A stretch of DNA of 64,000 nucleotides from Bugula neritina (GCA_964035545.1 CAXIUT010000032.1:1-64000), one strand, 5' to 3'; counted from the first letter of the stretch, positions 48,764 through 61,427 are shown. The notes: generated from the letters alone by a model not told the origin. Numbers and translations: made by a program.

Positions 48764-51451
48764 TCAGTCAATAATTTTAGCCAATTATATTTAAGTTCCC
48801 TCGTTTTAATACTCATCTTCAGGCTAATCAAAGTTAAAATCATAGTTAAGTTCCATCCGATCCACCTTCTCCTCTTAAATCTAATCGAATATAATCTAAT
48901 ATCTTATATTCTAAACAAAGTTATCAGAGAGCTAATATCTATGAATGGGAGGATAGTGACTAGGAGGCGGAATCAGTGGATCCAGCCCAATTCTCAAAGA
49001 ATGTTCCAACATACTTGGTATTATCCTTGACATCAACGGACAGTTTATTTATAAGCAAGGATTCGCATTTATTTATATCAACCATGGCCTGTATTTACTA
49101 TCAATCATAAAATCCAACCCAAATATTTCAAAATTATTCATCTTACGCTCCTTGTCCAAGTTCATATAGTTAGCACGAATCACATCGGCGGTTATTTATT
49201 TCATTTTAGATAAAATTTGTTCCTTGAAATTGACCTTGCCCTTCCGAGTATCAAGATATCTTTGAAATTAGTGATATGATAATTTGTTTCCAGGCTAGTA
49301 TTTACCATATTTTTAAGAATTTTTCTGAATTGAATCATTAGTCAAATGGATAAATAAATTAGTTAAATTCTCAGTTGAAAAATGTTAACTGCTAGTTCTC
49401 AGATATCCTTCATGATACCAATATGCTTTGAGGTATCCATTAACAGTAGTTATCATCATAAAATGTCTTATGTCGAATTTTCTACCATGATATAGCAAAG
49501 GATCAGTAATATAAGACTGCACAATAGTGGTTTTAGGCTGTCCATTCTCGTGAACCACTTTCTTCAAGATCTTTCTCGATATATCAGCAGAACGAAGTAA
49601 ATATATACCATTTCCACGATTTGTACATTATCCAGGTTTCACTATCCATATACTTTTTTCATTGATGTTTTTTTGTTCTTGAAGAAATGTTTGATAGGTC
49701 TAGTCATCCATTGATTTAAAATGATAAGTTTGAGGAAGTATCGTAAAAGGATCAATTTTCTTTATCTGTCTATAGTAATGCTACATAGTATAAAATAATG
49801 CCTTTTTTGATCCAATAAAAGAATTTTGAGGTATATGATTTGTTATTATTCCTGCTTTGTCCTATTTCTTTGATTTTGTTCTTGATTTTATCTTAAAATT
49901 CTTTAGCAACTACTCTATCTTCTATCCTTTACCATCATTTATAAATAACTTCTTATTGTCTTGAACCTTCTTTACCTTCTAGATGTTTTGAAATATCTTA
50001 GGAGGAGAACCAATTGATCTCTTTGATGATGCATCTAAGGTCAGTGAAGCAAATGATTGAAGAAAAGTTGGACGTAATTTCTATCTTTTTGATTCTTATT
50101 TTTTAGTACTTACTTCAGAATTTATTATCATCTATGGATTATCTTAAAACTATTCAAAACTCTATGTTCTAGCTTTATTTCTCTTTTTTTGGCATTCATC
50201 AATATCCCCTTTATCCTCTTTATCATCTCTATCATCTCTATCATCTTTATCCTCTCTATCATCTCTATCATCTTTTTTATATCTATTTATTTATTTAATT
50301 TCTTTATCTATTTTATCAATTTTAAGGTGTTATGCTTTTTTTTGGATAGAATGAACATCTTTAACAGAATTTTGTGTCCAAATAAATTTGGTTTAATTAT
50401 TGACTTTATTACAAGTTTAAAACCAAAATCGTCTTTTCAATAAAGCTATAACTAAAAATTTATTATTACCATTACCAACAAATGCTTTAACTTTTTATCC
50501 ATTATATTTATCAGCTAAAGCAATAGTATTAAAGGGTAGATTATTAGAATAGTTAATTTTGATAAGAAAAGTGAGATAGGAATTGATTTTTTTGGCATAA
50601 ACTTTATCTAAAGTCATATCTGGTGTTTATTATTCTTATCTATAAAAGTATTTCTTCTTTTTAAATCTTATTTGAGGTTTTTTCTATGTAGTTAAACTTT
50701 GATACAAATCTTTCTTTTTAGCCAAGTTCAATCTATTCTCACTAAACTTTGGTGTTTTCTTCTATTTAATTGACATAATTGTCATCACTTACAACATATT
50801 CGATGATATCATCTCAGACAACTTCATATCAAGTATCTTCAACTGATCTCCCATATTCAATCTATTCTTCTCATTTAACTCATTTATATACTCATTTCTT
50901 TAGACAAAATAAGCCTTACTCCTTGGAACTAAAGTACGCTTCTCCTTCTTAGGAAAACTCGGATTCATCCCCTTCGACAAGGGATTTATCAACCCGTCAT
51001 TTAATTTACTAGATTTGATAACTTCATGTTCAGATTAGGATTGTTTCTTTTAGATTTATTTCATAGCATGTCTGATATTGATTTGTGATTTATGGTCTTC
51101 GAGAATGTTATCAAGCTCAATATCAATCATTTTGTCTATTTTTTGTTCGTTTTTATCTTTACTCTTCTTACTTTTATAGTTAAGTTATTTCAATTTTTAC
51201 TTCTTTTTAGATCGCTTTCCATTGGCAGTCCCTCCTCGATTGGCTTTTAACTATAATTTCGGTTTAAAAGAGTTCATAGTTGAAAAATTGTTTTTTCTTT
51301 GTTGAAGCAAATGTTCTTCTTTACTTTAAAAAAGAAAAGAAGGAGGTTGAAATATCCTCTATGTTTGCTAAATGACCTAAACAGTAGGCTAAATAATTGT
51401 TTTTTTGCTTTTTAGTTTAGATTCAGCCTTGTCATTAATGTTAATATTCAT
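48764..51451 (-). CDS. Tubulin tyrosine ligase-like protein (TTLL), second copy
   Basis: Intron-less gene of 895 residues. An N-terminal basic, disordered half is followed by a TTL domain split by an acidic/basic dipeptide run (DDRDDREDKDDRDD). Motifs: VKAFVGNGNNKFLVIALLKR, WIVKPGECTNRGNG (Glu as UAA), LYHGRKFDIRHFM, FIHLTNDSIQ, FGLDFMID and WLIEINANPCL, where the conserved metal/ATP Glu is a UAA codon. It resembles the first TTLL in the window and presumably also modifies ciliary tubulin. The start is the MNININD methionine. Confidence 0.85.
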
Positions 51452-51579
51452 CTAATAAATTTATAAATCATTCAATCGCATATTGCAACAAATTAATCAA
51501 CATATTAATTTTGAATATTTGCTACATCACTAATAGAACACAAAATAACAAAAGAGATATCAATGATAATTGGACAAAA

Positions 51580-52338
51580 TCAAGAATTTGGGTTTAATAG
51601 TTAATCAAAATTTCCATTACTATTCATACTTTGCATTAGTTTTTTTATATCTTCTATAGTCAACAATTGTATTTATGATTCGCAATGCATTGGTTTAGGA
51701 ACTTTAGATATCAATTCGAAATGAACCTATTTCTCTTCTTTTCCAGAAGTTATCTTCTTAATTGTACCCTGACTATTAACCATCACATAAAGTATCAAAT
51801 CATCAGCTAGATCTATCTATTCACTACTCGATTCATCCTTATTCTACTCTTAAGATTCTTATTTTGACAAATTTTATCTATTCAGCAAAAAAGGCTAAAA
51901 CTTATATTTATCAAGAACTTGACCTTAACTGCTATCTTTTCCAATATATTTGAAGAAAATATTAGTCAAAAACATAGTTTATTTAGTCCTTTCAGTCAAA
52001 TCTATCTAAGAATTGTTGAGAATAGCCAATTTATACCTCTAACATCCAGATTTAGCCAGTTGATTTGTAGTGACTATCAAAGAAGGCAAATCCAACTGCA
52101 CTTTAAAGACCTAGACCTTTGTCATTACAATATTGTAGTAGATAGTAGCAGTGAAAAGAGATATTTCACTGTTGTAGTCAATATTAGCTATTAGATTGTA
52201 CTTGTCAACTTTGAAATCAAGATTCAAAGGGTAGTTGAATAGAATGGGACTAGTTGCTTCTGTTTGAGAGTAAAGATTATCCCAGACATTGCTACTACTA
52301 AGAACTAGCAATAGAAGAAGTGTTATCCCTTGTAACAT
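51580..52338 (-). CDS. Secreted or membrane-anchored protein, unknown
   Basis: Intron-less gene of 252 residues with a clear signal peptide (MLQGITLLLLLVLSSSNVW). The middle is beta-rich (YNLIANIDYNSEISLFTATI) and the C-terminal half acidic. There are only two cysteines after the signal. No family is recognised. Confidence 0.6.
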
Positions 52339-52475
52339 TCTTGATATTTAAATATTAATTAGAAAATACCACAATAAAGGATTATCAATTATTTATCTAC
52401 AACTGTTTATCAAAATGACTATTTCAAATAAAAACAACATTTATGAAGATCAATATATTTTTATTTATAAAATAG

Positions 52476-52823
52476 ATGGATAAAGAATGTGAATCATAGT
52501 GTCGCCAAGGTTATGCCATCTTTGCAGCTCTAATTATCATCATGATATGTGTAGGTTTCCTTATGACTTTTCTACTTGTCAAACCAGCCACTTCCAGAGA
52601 AGTACTTCAAGGAAAAGAATTATAAAAAACCATCCAAGATTTACCAGAATAATGGAAACTTAAAAAAGCTATTTAAGTATAAACCAATAGAGTTAAAGCC
52701 TTCTTCTCTGCTTTGTATAGTCGATGCGTTGATGGAGTTGATGTTTTGAAGAAAGGACTGCAGCAATGGCAAACTCTTTTTGATGATGTATCTAAAAGAG
52801 CAGGCTAGAAGTACAGAAGATGA
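52476..52823 (+). CDS. Small single-pass membrane protein
   Basis: 115 residues: a short Cys-containing N-terminus (MDKECESECRQGY), one membrane helix (AIFAALIIIMICVGFLMTFLLV) and a charged, probably helical C-terminal 75 residues. No family is recognised. It is divergent from the secreted-protein gene. Confidence 0.5.
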
Positions 52824-52948
52824 TTCTCTTTCATTATTCTTTCTATTTTTTGTTTATTTTTTGAATATTGATAGTTTCTTTTTCAAGATAGTTGATAAAA
52901 AGAGTCAACTTAACAATTTATAATAGTTAGCAAGTTGATTGCATCAAT

Positions 52949-54076
52949 ATGATTCCTTAAACCAAACCTTATGTCCTTGTCCTTGGAGGTACCAACTTCA
53001 TGGGAAAAACTCTACTTTAAGCACTACAGAGTAGGTCATATGGAGTCTGCTGCATTAACAGAGGCAAAAAATATTGGTAAGAATAGTTTTATTTAGGAAC
53101 AACTCGGCCAGAAAACTAAATCCTGAAGTATAGTGGTTCTGTGCGGATCGAAAAGACCTCAAAGATTACAGCTCAACAGTAGCTTTTGCTGGTAGACATC
53201 TAGGTATATCATAAACTAACAAATGGATTGCAGTAATTGACTTTTGTGGGTATAAATGGAGAGATGTTCAGAGTGTTTTGAACGCTATTGAAGGACTTAC
53301 TCACAGATACATATTTATTTCATCAGATTCAGTCTATAACTGCTATCCTCAATAAAACTTGCCCATCACTGAAGATACGGTCAACCTTTAGTACCAATAC
53401 TCCAGAATAAAGTAAACCAACAAAAGAAAAAAAGATTCTTATGGCTACGTAAATATTTATAAATGAAGGACAAGATGAAGTGTGAACTATATCTCCATCG
53501 TAAGAAGACTGTCCCTTTCACCTGTTTGAGACTAGCTGATGTGATTGGTCCTTTCGATAATACTGAACGTTTTTGGACTACAATCAAATGGATGAGATAA
53601 AGCTAGAAATATCCCTTCACCATAAATGCTGATTAGTAAAGCCAACATTTGTCTTTTGTTGATAGTGTAAGTGTTGTTACCTTTATTGTTCAATTGATAC
53701 AGATGAAAGACATTCCATCTCATACTTACAACCTTTGCTGGGAATAAAGCTGCACACTCTATGAGTTTTTGGAATAAATAGTAATAATAGGGTTATGATA
53801 GAGAAAATGTCTAGGAATATAGGTCAAATATAAAGCTGTCAAGAAAGAAGAGAGCAATCAATTGTATCCTTCGGTTGAATGTGGAGCTATATCTTGTGAA
53901 AAAGCAAAAAAAGAGATAAGTTGGAGTCCTATATCAAAGGTATTTGGTTATTAAGATAGGCCCAAGCTATAAAGATAACAGTTGATTTCTTTGTCCAAGA
54001 AGCAGACAAATATCCTTCAGAAAAATATGTGATGGAGAAATAGTTTAAGAAAAAAGTTGCAGATCAATTTGATTGA
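52949..54076 (+). CDS. NAD-dependent epimerase, extended SDR family
   Basis: About 348 residues with four short introns (53077-53096, 53449-53468, 53781-53801, 53940-53959; 20-21 nt). The Rossmann motif VLVLGGTNFMGKTLLQAL and CCINRGKKYW are typical of the atypical epimerases related to CSP41. The catalytic YxxxK appears as GYDKMKCE, just after intron two, giving YDKMK. ISSDSVYN supplies the Ser region. The substrate is not evident; such enzymes act on nucleotide sugars or bind RNA. Confidence 0.75.
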
Positions 54077-54207
54077 TAGTCTGTTTGCAAAAATATATCA
54101 ACTATTATAAGAAATATAGGTTATTCCAAGAGGTTTATCAATAAATAAAACTATTTTGACAAATATACTCATAGTATTCATAATTTTAATACAAATAATA
54201 GTAATAA
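54077..54207. other. Intergenic between convergent genes
   Basis: 131 bp of AT-rich sequence after the epimerase stop. Nothing is recognised. Confidence 0.4.
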
Positions 54208-54477
54208 TCAAGCAGTATTTATTTATAATAAAACGATTTGGGGTTGGGGTTGGGGTTGGGGTTGGGGTTGGGGTTGGGGTTGGGGTTGGGGTTGGGGTTG
54301 GGGTTGGGGTTGGGGTTGGGGTTGGGGTTGGGTTCTCTTCTTATTTTCTGACAATTCAACATTGATCAAATCAGACTTATCGAGAACCACCGTTTGGCTA
54401 TCGACATTCGATATCGGCATGTTTTAAGGTGATGCGATAGGCTAGAGTTATAATATTTTTGAGTTATTCTCTTGCAT
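54208..54477 (-). CDS. Short protein carrying telomere-repeat-encoded Gln-Pro tract
   Basis: Frame of 89 residues: 49 ordinary residues (starts MQENNSKILELEPIASPEN; includes SNVDSQTVVLDKSDLINVEL), about 15 Gln-Pro pairs read from the CCCCAA array, then IVLLEINTA and UGA at 54208. The array length keeps the frame. It could be a real short gene, or the 5' piece of a longer gene cut by telomeric sequence. No family is recognised. Confidence 0.45.
54240..54334. repeat. Interstitial telomeric array (GGGGTT)n
   Basis: About 16 copies, G-rich on the plus strand, with unique sequence on both sides. Read on the minus strand its entry junction is AGAGAA/CCCAACCCC, identical to that at 7717. Confidence 0.9.
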
Positions 54478-54621
54478 ATAGTTGATTAAGTTTAAAAGTA
54501 GTATAATAATAAATTCTTGTTTTAATAAAAGTTAGATTCTATTTAATTCGGACCTTGAATATTAGAATTAATATCAATTGAATATTAGATACCATTTGAA
54601 TAAAGACTCATAATAAAGTAC

Positions 54622-55296
54622 TCAATAATCATTGTTCTAAGAGAGTTGCAATCTAAGGGCAAGTTTCTTATTTCTAAACCTCAATGATGCACATTTCAAT
54701 GTCTTCAAATAAAGCAGTTTATTATCTTTTCTTATTTGGGTACTTTTTATCACCTCTCTTCGAAGATACCGATTGAACAATCGATAAGTTATTTTCAGGT
54801 TGTGAGATCCTTCCCTTTCAGAACAACCAAAAAATAGCATCTTTAAATGACTTGTATTAAATCCATCCTTCTTATCTTTCTCTATTGTCCTGTTCTGTTG
54901 CTTTTACTCAAGACTTCTGATCATCTATAGGACCCCTTGATTGAGTTAACCATCTATTTAGTATTAAAGCAGGTTGTCAAGAATGATTCTTCCTATTTTT
55001 TTGATAGAATTTGAATTTTTTTTATGTTTAGTCCTCTTTGAACTCTATGCCTGATCATCTATTTGGTATTATATTTGCTGTGGTATCTAACCGAGTGATT
55101 AGATCTAGATATATTCTCTAGGTTAATTGATTAAGGAGTTGTTCAGTTCAAATATGGAAGAATGATCGCTTTAGGAGTAATTAGGCACCCAAATATTGTT
55201 TTCTGATTATTTTGAATATTCTTCAGTTGAATAGTTTTTTTCACAATGGTGATTATAATCAATTAGTTCTTCAAAGAGATCATAGTTGTCTGACAT
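54622..55296 (-). CDS. Hypothetical protein with basic C-terminal domain
   Basis: Intron-less gene of 224 residues. The first half is acidic and Asn/Gln/Ser-rich, with a basic patch SKRTKHKKNSNS near 85-97. The C-terminal 75 residues are basic and folded-looking (LKITYRLFNRYLRREVIK, CASLRFRNKKLALRL). Possibly nucleic-acid binding (inference). No family is recognised. Confidence 0.55.
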
Positions 55297-55600
55297 AGTT
55301 GGATTTTTACCAAATATTAATAATTAAAGTATAGGTTAATATAGTATTAATAATATAAATAAGTCTAGCTTAAAGTCTTAAAGTCTTTAATATATATTAG
55401 CTTTTAAATGATAAACTATCACCTCAATACAAACAATTAATACAATAAATATAAAAAGATAACTTAGTTCATATTCTATCTCAAATTGAAAAAAATAAAT
55501 CGTTACTTTTTATCATCTTTATAATAATGCTTATTTTATATCTAATTATTGATAACATCCCCATTATAAGTATAGCTTAATCAAAAATGACTAAAATGTA
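55297..55600. other. AT-rich intergenic region
   Basis: 304 bp between divergent genes, very AT-rich. No repeat or RNA gene is seen. Confidence 0.4.
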
Positions 55601-55604
55601 ATTT

Positions 55605-57744
55605 TGATTAATAAGAACATCAATAACTATCATAATAAAATATTACAACTAACATCAACAATCACTACAATATCTTCTCTTAGTAATAACCTCATTTCGA
55701 ACAAAATAATCAAGTTGTCAAAAAATAACCTTAAATTGATCGTCAAACTAATAAATCACAAATTGATTATAGCAGCGCTTCTAGTGGCAGTCGTAGAGCC
55801 CCCAATGAAAAAGATCTAAAACAATCGATATTATATTTGAGACAAAAGTTTCCTAAAAAATCACTTTAACAAATCCTCATCAGATTATATCAAGCCATGG
55901 AACTAAAAAGTACAGCAGGCAGCCAATCGAGTAGGTCAAAAGCTTTTGATACTATCAGCATAAATTCAAGAGCAAATGACTTCGACGATATCTACCAGTA
56001 ATCATAAACAAGCAAACTAAAAGACAATATGATTGATAATACCTCTTAAAAATACTAAAAACAATAAAAAAGGTGTCTTAAACAGGGGTAAAAAAGTATC
56101 TATAGTGATAATTGCCAAATGTAGGAGACTCCATAGACAGGAGAAAACTATATATATAAGCCTTCTGGCCAATAGGTGGTAAAGCATTACAGTCAGAAAG
56201 ATTTCAGTATTAAATTTTTAAATGAAGAGGATCATAAGAAGTTTATTTAGAGAAAGTTTATGGCAAAGTCATTTGTCGAGAGAGGATATGGAGTGGGAGA
56301 ATGTCGCAAGTAGATATAGCACTAAGGAGTGAATATTACATTAAGAAGAGATTAGTATAAAACACTAGGAAATTCAATAGTTATCTTGGCCTTTAGGAAG
56401 CTATAGGCATTCATGTAAAATGATTGCAAAAAGGTAATAAAGAAATTAGATAAATGGCAAATGAGATCAATTTGTACTTTAATGCTGAATTGCAGGACAA
56501 CTATGTAGCCATAGCAAATGGCTACTTTGTTTAAGATAATAAGATCAGGCTATGGGCTAGGGGATGTGACTTTAGGGTAGATTTAGGCTGTTAAGTTATA
56601 TTTGGCTTGTCAGAAGTTTGTGTATGGTAAGAATATAACAATGTAAGTATTAGAGAGAATGGGATAAGTCCAAAAAAGGAAAAAGGACTAACTCATACTG
56701 GCTTATCTTGCTTAAAATAAAAATATCAGAAAAGAAAGACTGCTAAGAGCTAGATAAAAAAAGAGAATCAGAAACAAAATAAAAAATAAAAAGATAACTA
56801 AAACATAACAAAATAACTCTGAAGTTAAAATATAAGACAACATCTAAAGAAATATAGAGATTTAGGGCAATAGAGATGATCACAATAAAATTCTTACCTT
56901 TGGCTATCACAATAAGTTGTCATATTTGTAGCGTTCAAACAGGGAGTAAAAGATAATAAAAAGAAAGGAAATGGATATTAAATTTTCACAATTAATACTA
57001 AAATATAACAACATCTAAGAAGCAATAAAGATGATGATATAAAACAATCGATAGCTAGAGAATTGGCCTTAGACCCAGTTTTATAAAAAATATACAAGCA
57101 TTCTGAAGAAATCAATCAATAATATCTACTTAGAATCGCAAATAATAAAAATATAAATAAAATAAACTTTAAAAAGACCTACTAGACCCCAATCCTACAT
57201 GCTAGTACATCATCCTTAAGCCTAAAAAATAAGAAAAATACTACTAGAATATTTTGTTAAAGATCAACCCAATGTTAACATACTGACTAGAATCATCAAA
57301 GAGATTAATTAGTTTTTGGAGAATGTTAAATCATAGGAAAAGTAGGAGAATATCTTAACGGATAAGAGAAGGAAAAAGAGAAGTTCTTATGAGAGAATAG
57401 ATTAGGGATTTTAGTTTTTAGACGATATTTAGATCAACTTCGATGGGTAAATGCCATAAATATAGTAATAGGATTAGATTGATCTTATTTCATTGAATTT
57501 TATCTAATAATAAGGAAAGCAGCAGTCGTAGTGGGAGGATATCAACTTCGATAAAATATAGTATTTTGGCAATGCTAGTAACAATTAATAAAATGAAAAG
57601 GATGTTAATTATAAATAATAAAACAACTAAGTCAAATTATAAACTTCTTAATACTAAAAATTAAATTATTATTAGCAAGACGATGTCCTGTCATTCGATC
57701 AAATCATCCAAAATAGTGACAACTTTACTAAATATGAATAATGA
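55605..57744 (+). CDS. Large charged protein with conserved-looking basic domain, unknown
   Basis: One frame without UGA for about 2.1 kb (about 710 residues). It starts directly after an upstream UGA near 55588 without an ATG until about 55896. The protein-like N-terminus (KSQIDYSSASSGSRRAP) suggests a first exon and short intron that I could not place. Residues around 205-360 look folded and basic (ERGYGVGECRKEI, NSIVILAFRKLEAF, WQMRSICTLMLNC). The rest is Lys/Glu/Asn-rich coil. Function unknown. The 5' boundary is approximate. Confidence 0.5.
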
Positions 57745-57794
57745 TTTACAACCTTTATTTTTAGTTATAAATACTTTAACAATCAATTCGATTA

Positions 57795-58702
57795 TCACTT
57801 CTTTTTGCTTTTAACAGTGTTTTTGCTTCTATTTTCAAGTAATATAGCATTGATATGGCTGATTCGCTCTTATTTAACCAATTTGGCAAAAGATATTATA
57901 TTCATATTGAATTGCATCATCGATTTGTCATCAACTGTTCTCCAATACCTATCAAATTACACCCATATGGCTTAGAATAAGTTCTGAAACTGATTCTCAA
58001 CTGACTATCCATCATATAGAATCCAATACTAAGCTGATATTTTCAGTCCTTTCAGCATTTCAAGAGCAAGCATAGTTAAAAACAAACTAGCTGATGCAAA
58101 AAAATATTAACTCCCTTCTGTATCTGCCACTCGAAAAGCTTCCTTTCCCTGATCTGTACCCACCCAGCCATGCAAAGTGGTCAATCCCAAAAATCCAGCA
58201 CCTCTGAAATCAGTTGCTGGATCCTAAGCCTGAAATCCAATTTATATCCACTATTGAGATAACCTGGCCTTCATGGGTCGATTCGGTCTCAGTTTATTCC
58301 ATACTTCAAGCAACATTTGTTAATGCTTTTACGAATGACGATCATACCGAGTAGTTCTCAATCCTTCTATGTAACTGATGGCATATTTCCAACAAAATAA
58401 TTTTTAAAGTCCCAATCCCACTCTAAACTTACTATCCTAGTTATAAATATTTTTAATCGAACACAATTCCTCCAAAAGATCATTGTGATAACTATCAGTC
58501 CACTTGCAGTGATTTTATCGATAATGTCCCAACACTTTAGATAGATATATCGACCTCTCTAAATGAGATAGAACTTACACAAACCTAGAATATCAGATTG
58601 ACGGCAAAGACGTTAGATTTAGGTCTGACCAGTCAACTTATGAACGATATATTTTAGCAATGAACGAAAGAAGAGATACACAGTTGATGGCTATTGATTC
58701 AT
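57795..58702 (-). CDS. ELMO-domain protein (ELMOD-like)
   Basis: About 295 residues with one 20-nt intron (58559-58578). The hallmark DPATDFRGAGFLGLTTLHGW is exact for the ELMO domain (about 150-265). ELMOD proteins act as GTPase-activating proteins for Arf/Arl GTPases, and in this fold the Arg of FRGAG is the proposed catalytic residue. The preceding 150 residues (LLEELCSIKNIY, MLLEVWNKLRP) fit the usual N-terminal region. A cilia-related Arl role is possible (inference). Confidence 0.85.
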
Positions 58703-58759
58703 ATATTGTTCTTATTATTTAGATATAAATAGTCAGAATTATCGACTTAAACTATCTTA

Positions 58760-59125
58760 TCATTTTAAATTGGTCATCACCCTTCCCACCTCCTTCTCTA
58801 AATCATTTTTCAAACCTTTTGCGTACTTCTAAAAACATCTTTCGCCCTCTTTCTACCAGTTATTCGTCCCAGCAGCATTATTGATGCATTCCTATAACTA
58901 CTAACTAAAATGCTAAAATCGAGGTTAAACCTTCAAAACCATCGATTTAGAATAACACTACTCAGCATTTGATGTCTTCACCACACAATCACGAAATCTC
59001 TAGTATCGCAACTGCTATATCTTCTTCAGAGACTCATCGAATTCTTTCATCAAATCTTCGTCCATTCCTCTTATCTTATCAGTTAGTCTCTTATGCAAAT
59101 CTGATAGCTTATCTTCGCTCTTCAT
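58760..59125 (-). CDS. Small four-cysteine helical protein
   Basis: 121 residues, highly charged and helical. Two cysteine pairs are visible (DCVVKTSNAEECYSK and EECINNAAGTNNWEKEGERC). The spacing (C-x8-C, C-x14-C) is not the classic CX9C of mitochondrial CHCH proteins. No family is named. It lies 57 bp downstream of the ELMO gene start and 71 bp from the CEP104 stop, on the same strand. Confidence 0.55.
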
Positions 59126-59196
59126 TATCTATCACAACCTAAAATTAAATAGAAATATCAACCATGATAGATTTAGTTAAATAATTGATAAAACCA

Positions 59197-61169
59197 TCAG
59201 TTTATTTTCAACTTTTATTATATCTATGCTGCTATATTCGGTCTCAGTCCCTTCAACCCTCTATACCACTCAACTGCTAGTTGGGGACTACTTTTGTGTA
59301 TAACTTGTAAAACATCAACAGCTTGAATTCTTACCTAATTACTACTATGATAAAGCGATCCCTCAACAAGCCTTTCCAAAATCTATCTGATATCGATCTT
59401 TCTTTTCACAAAATCAAACTCATTCATCAACTTCAATACTATCTATAAAATAAGACTAGATATACCTACAGACGAGATAAAATTATCCTTGGATTTTGCT
59501 TATCAACAGGAGTAAACTTCAAATTAAGCTACTCCTTACAAATCCTCAAACACTCACCGATCACAATATGCAAATCAGCCACTGGATGTCTAAATATAGT
59601 TATCAATTGCTTCAAAGAGATCTCTTTCGCCCGAGAATTCATCTATGATACTACATTAGTTATATATTTACTTTTCTCAACTAAAATTGATATAAACTTT
59701 TGAATTGATTTGTTAATTAGTACAGGAGGCACATCCTACCCACAAATAGGAGGCTGTAACGCTGTTAACATGATCTTTAGTGACGTGTAGTAAATTTGCA
59801 AGACTTTATCTTCAGCATTTATCCTTGCAAACTACATCAAAGCTAAAAACAAATTTTTTGTTTTGCCATCATTGTATCTCTAAGGAAGTTTATCCTGGGA
59901 AAACTTCAAAACTGCCTCCACAGCAGCAGCCCTCTGTCTCCAGTTTTAAGAATGAGCACTAATCCAAATCCTGGCGCCCAAAACATCCAAATACTGCAAC
60001 TGCTAGTACTTCCTCAACAACTCAGGATCGGCCACATTCTGAATACCAAATTCATTTAGCAAAGGCTTTATATATCTCTACATATCAGCATCTCCTTGGT
60101 TATAGACATATGGGTTTTTAAAACTGTATTCATCTTCAAGCACCTCTGTCTGCTTCTTAGGCTTCTCCACTTTAGGTTTAGGCTATGATTTCTACTCATC
60201 CAATCTGTCTAATTCATTAGAGTTTTTCCACCATTAATCATCCTCCTAGTTAGCACGATTAAACTCCTAATTAAGCAGTCTTTCCCTTTAGAGTACTTCC
60301 TCTTCTTTCCTTCTTTTTTATCTTTCAAGTGCCTCTTTATCTTATTCTAGCATATTTTTAAGCAACTCATCATGATGGTTATCAAAATCATCCATCTAGA
60401 CCATCTCCCAAAACCTTCTCGTCTCGTACTTCTCATCGTACTTATCTCGTTGCTTTCGAAGACCAGCTATCTCATCATTCACATCTTTAACCTTCTCAAA
60501 TTAAGAACGTGCATTTATATACTGTTTATCATTTAGCAACTCCTTTATCTTTTTGCCTAATTTAATGACTTTCTTTAGATCTTTTTATAAAGTTGATAGT
60601 TTTTAGTTTTAGCCTTTACTTGAATACTATGATTGCAATTTACTCATATCATGCAGTGTGATTAAGGTTTCTTAATCTGTCTACCAATTTTGATGGTTAT
60701 TGAATCCATACTGCATGAGTATTTCGTCAACTTTTTATTTTTTTTGAGTATGATAGAGTTGATCTTAATGATACTTGAAGTAAGGATGACCATAAATCCT
60801 CAAAAGATCCAAAGAAGCCGGCCTTCCTTGTTCCTTATCAAGAACAACCAACTTAAGAAATCGACACTTCCCGGATATTTCTATTCTAACAGCATCAGTC
60901 AAATCATACACTTTAGCTATCGATGAAAACTACTGATTATCTTCAGAAATAAATACCTCAAGAGCTCTGATATATTTGTTTTTTTTTGGATGCAGATATA
61001 GTTCAGTTACAAAGGTTAGAGATGATAATTGGAAGAGAAGATCGATTGGAGCTACGGCATATTAAGTTGACTACCAACCGATTAAACTACGAGTATTTTT
61101 ATGAAATATTTGTACTACTTTTTATGAGAAGTTAGAAGAAGAAACCAATTCGTAGAGAACTTCACTCAT
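59197..61169 (-). CDS. CEP104: Centrosomal protein CEP104 / FAP256 homologue
   Basis: About 649 residues with one 23-nt intron (59443-59465). The N-terminal 150 residues form the jelly-roll-type domain (SLIGWESTEYAVAPID, GKCRFLKLVVLDKEQGRPA). Charged coiled coil follows (about 175-290). The C-terminus is a helical-repeat TOG-like domain (WRQRAAAVEAVLKFS, VRIQAVDVLQVIHKSS). CEP104 sits at the tips of ciliary microtubules and mother centrioles and controls elongation. It ends earlier than human CEP104 (925 residues), so the zinc-finger C-terminus is absent. Confidence 0.7.
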
Positions 61170-61427
61170 TCGATTCTAATTATATAATCTTTATCAAAAA
61201 CATCTCATAAATAATCATCAAAATAGCATAAATAATCAAAACATTCTCGATGATGAGAAATAACATAAACTGAGTCACAATCAAAGCTAATATAAATAAT
61301 ATATATTATTGAATATTCGATATAAGAATGTGTATTAAATCGTTGAATAATATAAATTACTAATAAACTAGTTACAAAAAATGATAAAAACAATACGCAT
61401 GCGTCCCCGCTAAAAACCTCTCGTCAT
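61170..61427. other. AT-rich intergenic region
   Basis: 258 bp containing ATAT/TATA runs. No feature is recognised. Confidence 0.4.

Noticed and set aside
54156-54365. Plus-strand ORF with Val-Gly repeats
   Set aside because: It is only the telomeric array read in another frame, with AT-rich flanks and no conserved sequence.
61205-61393. Minus-strand ORF in AT-rich DNA
   Set aside because: Composition is Ile/Tyr/Ser low complexity with no motif; it is treated as intergenic.
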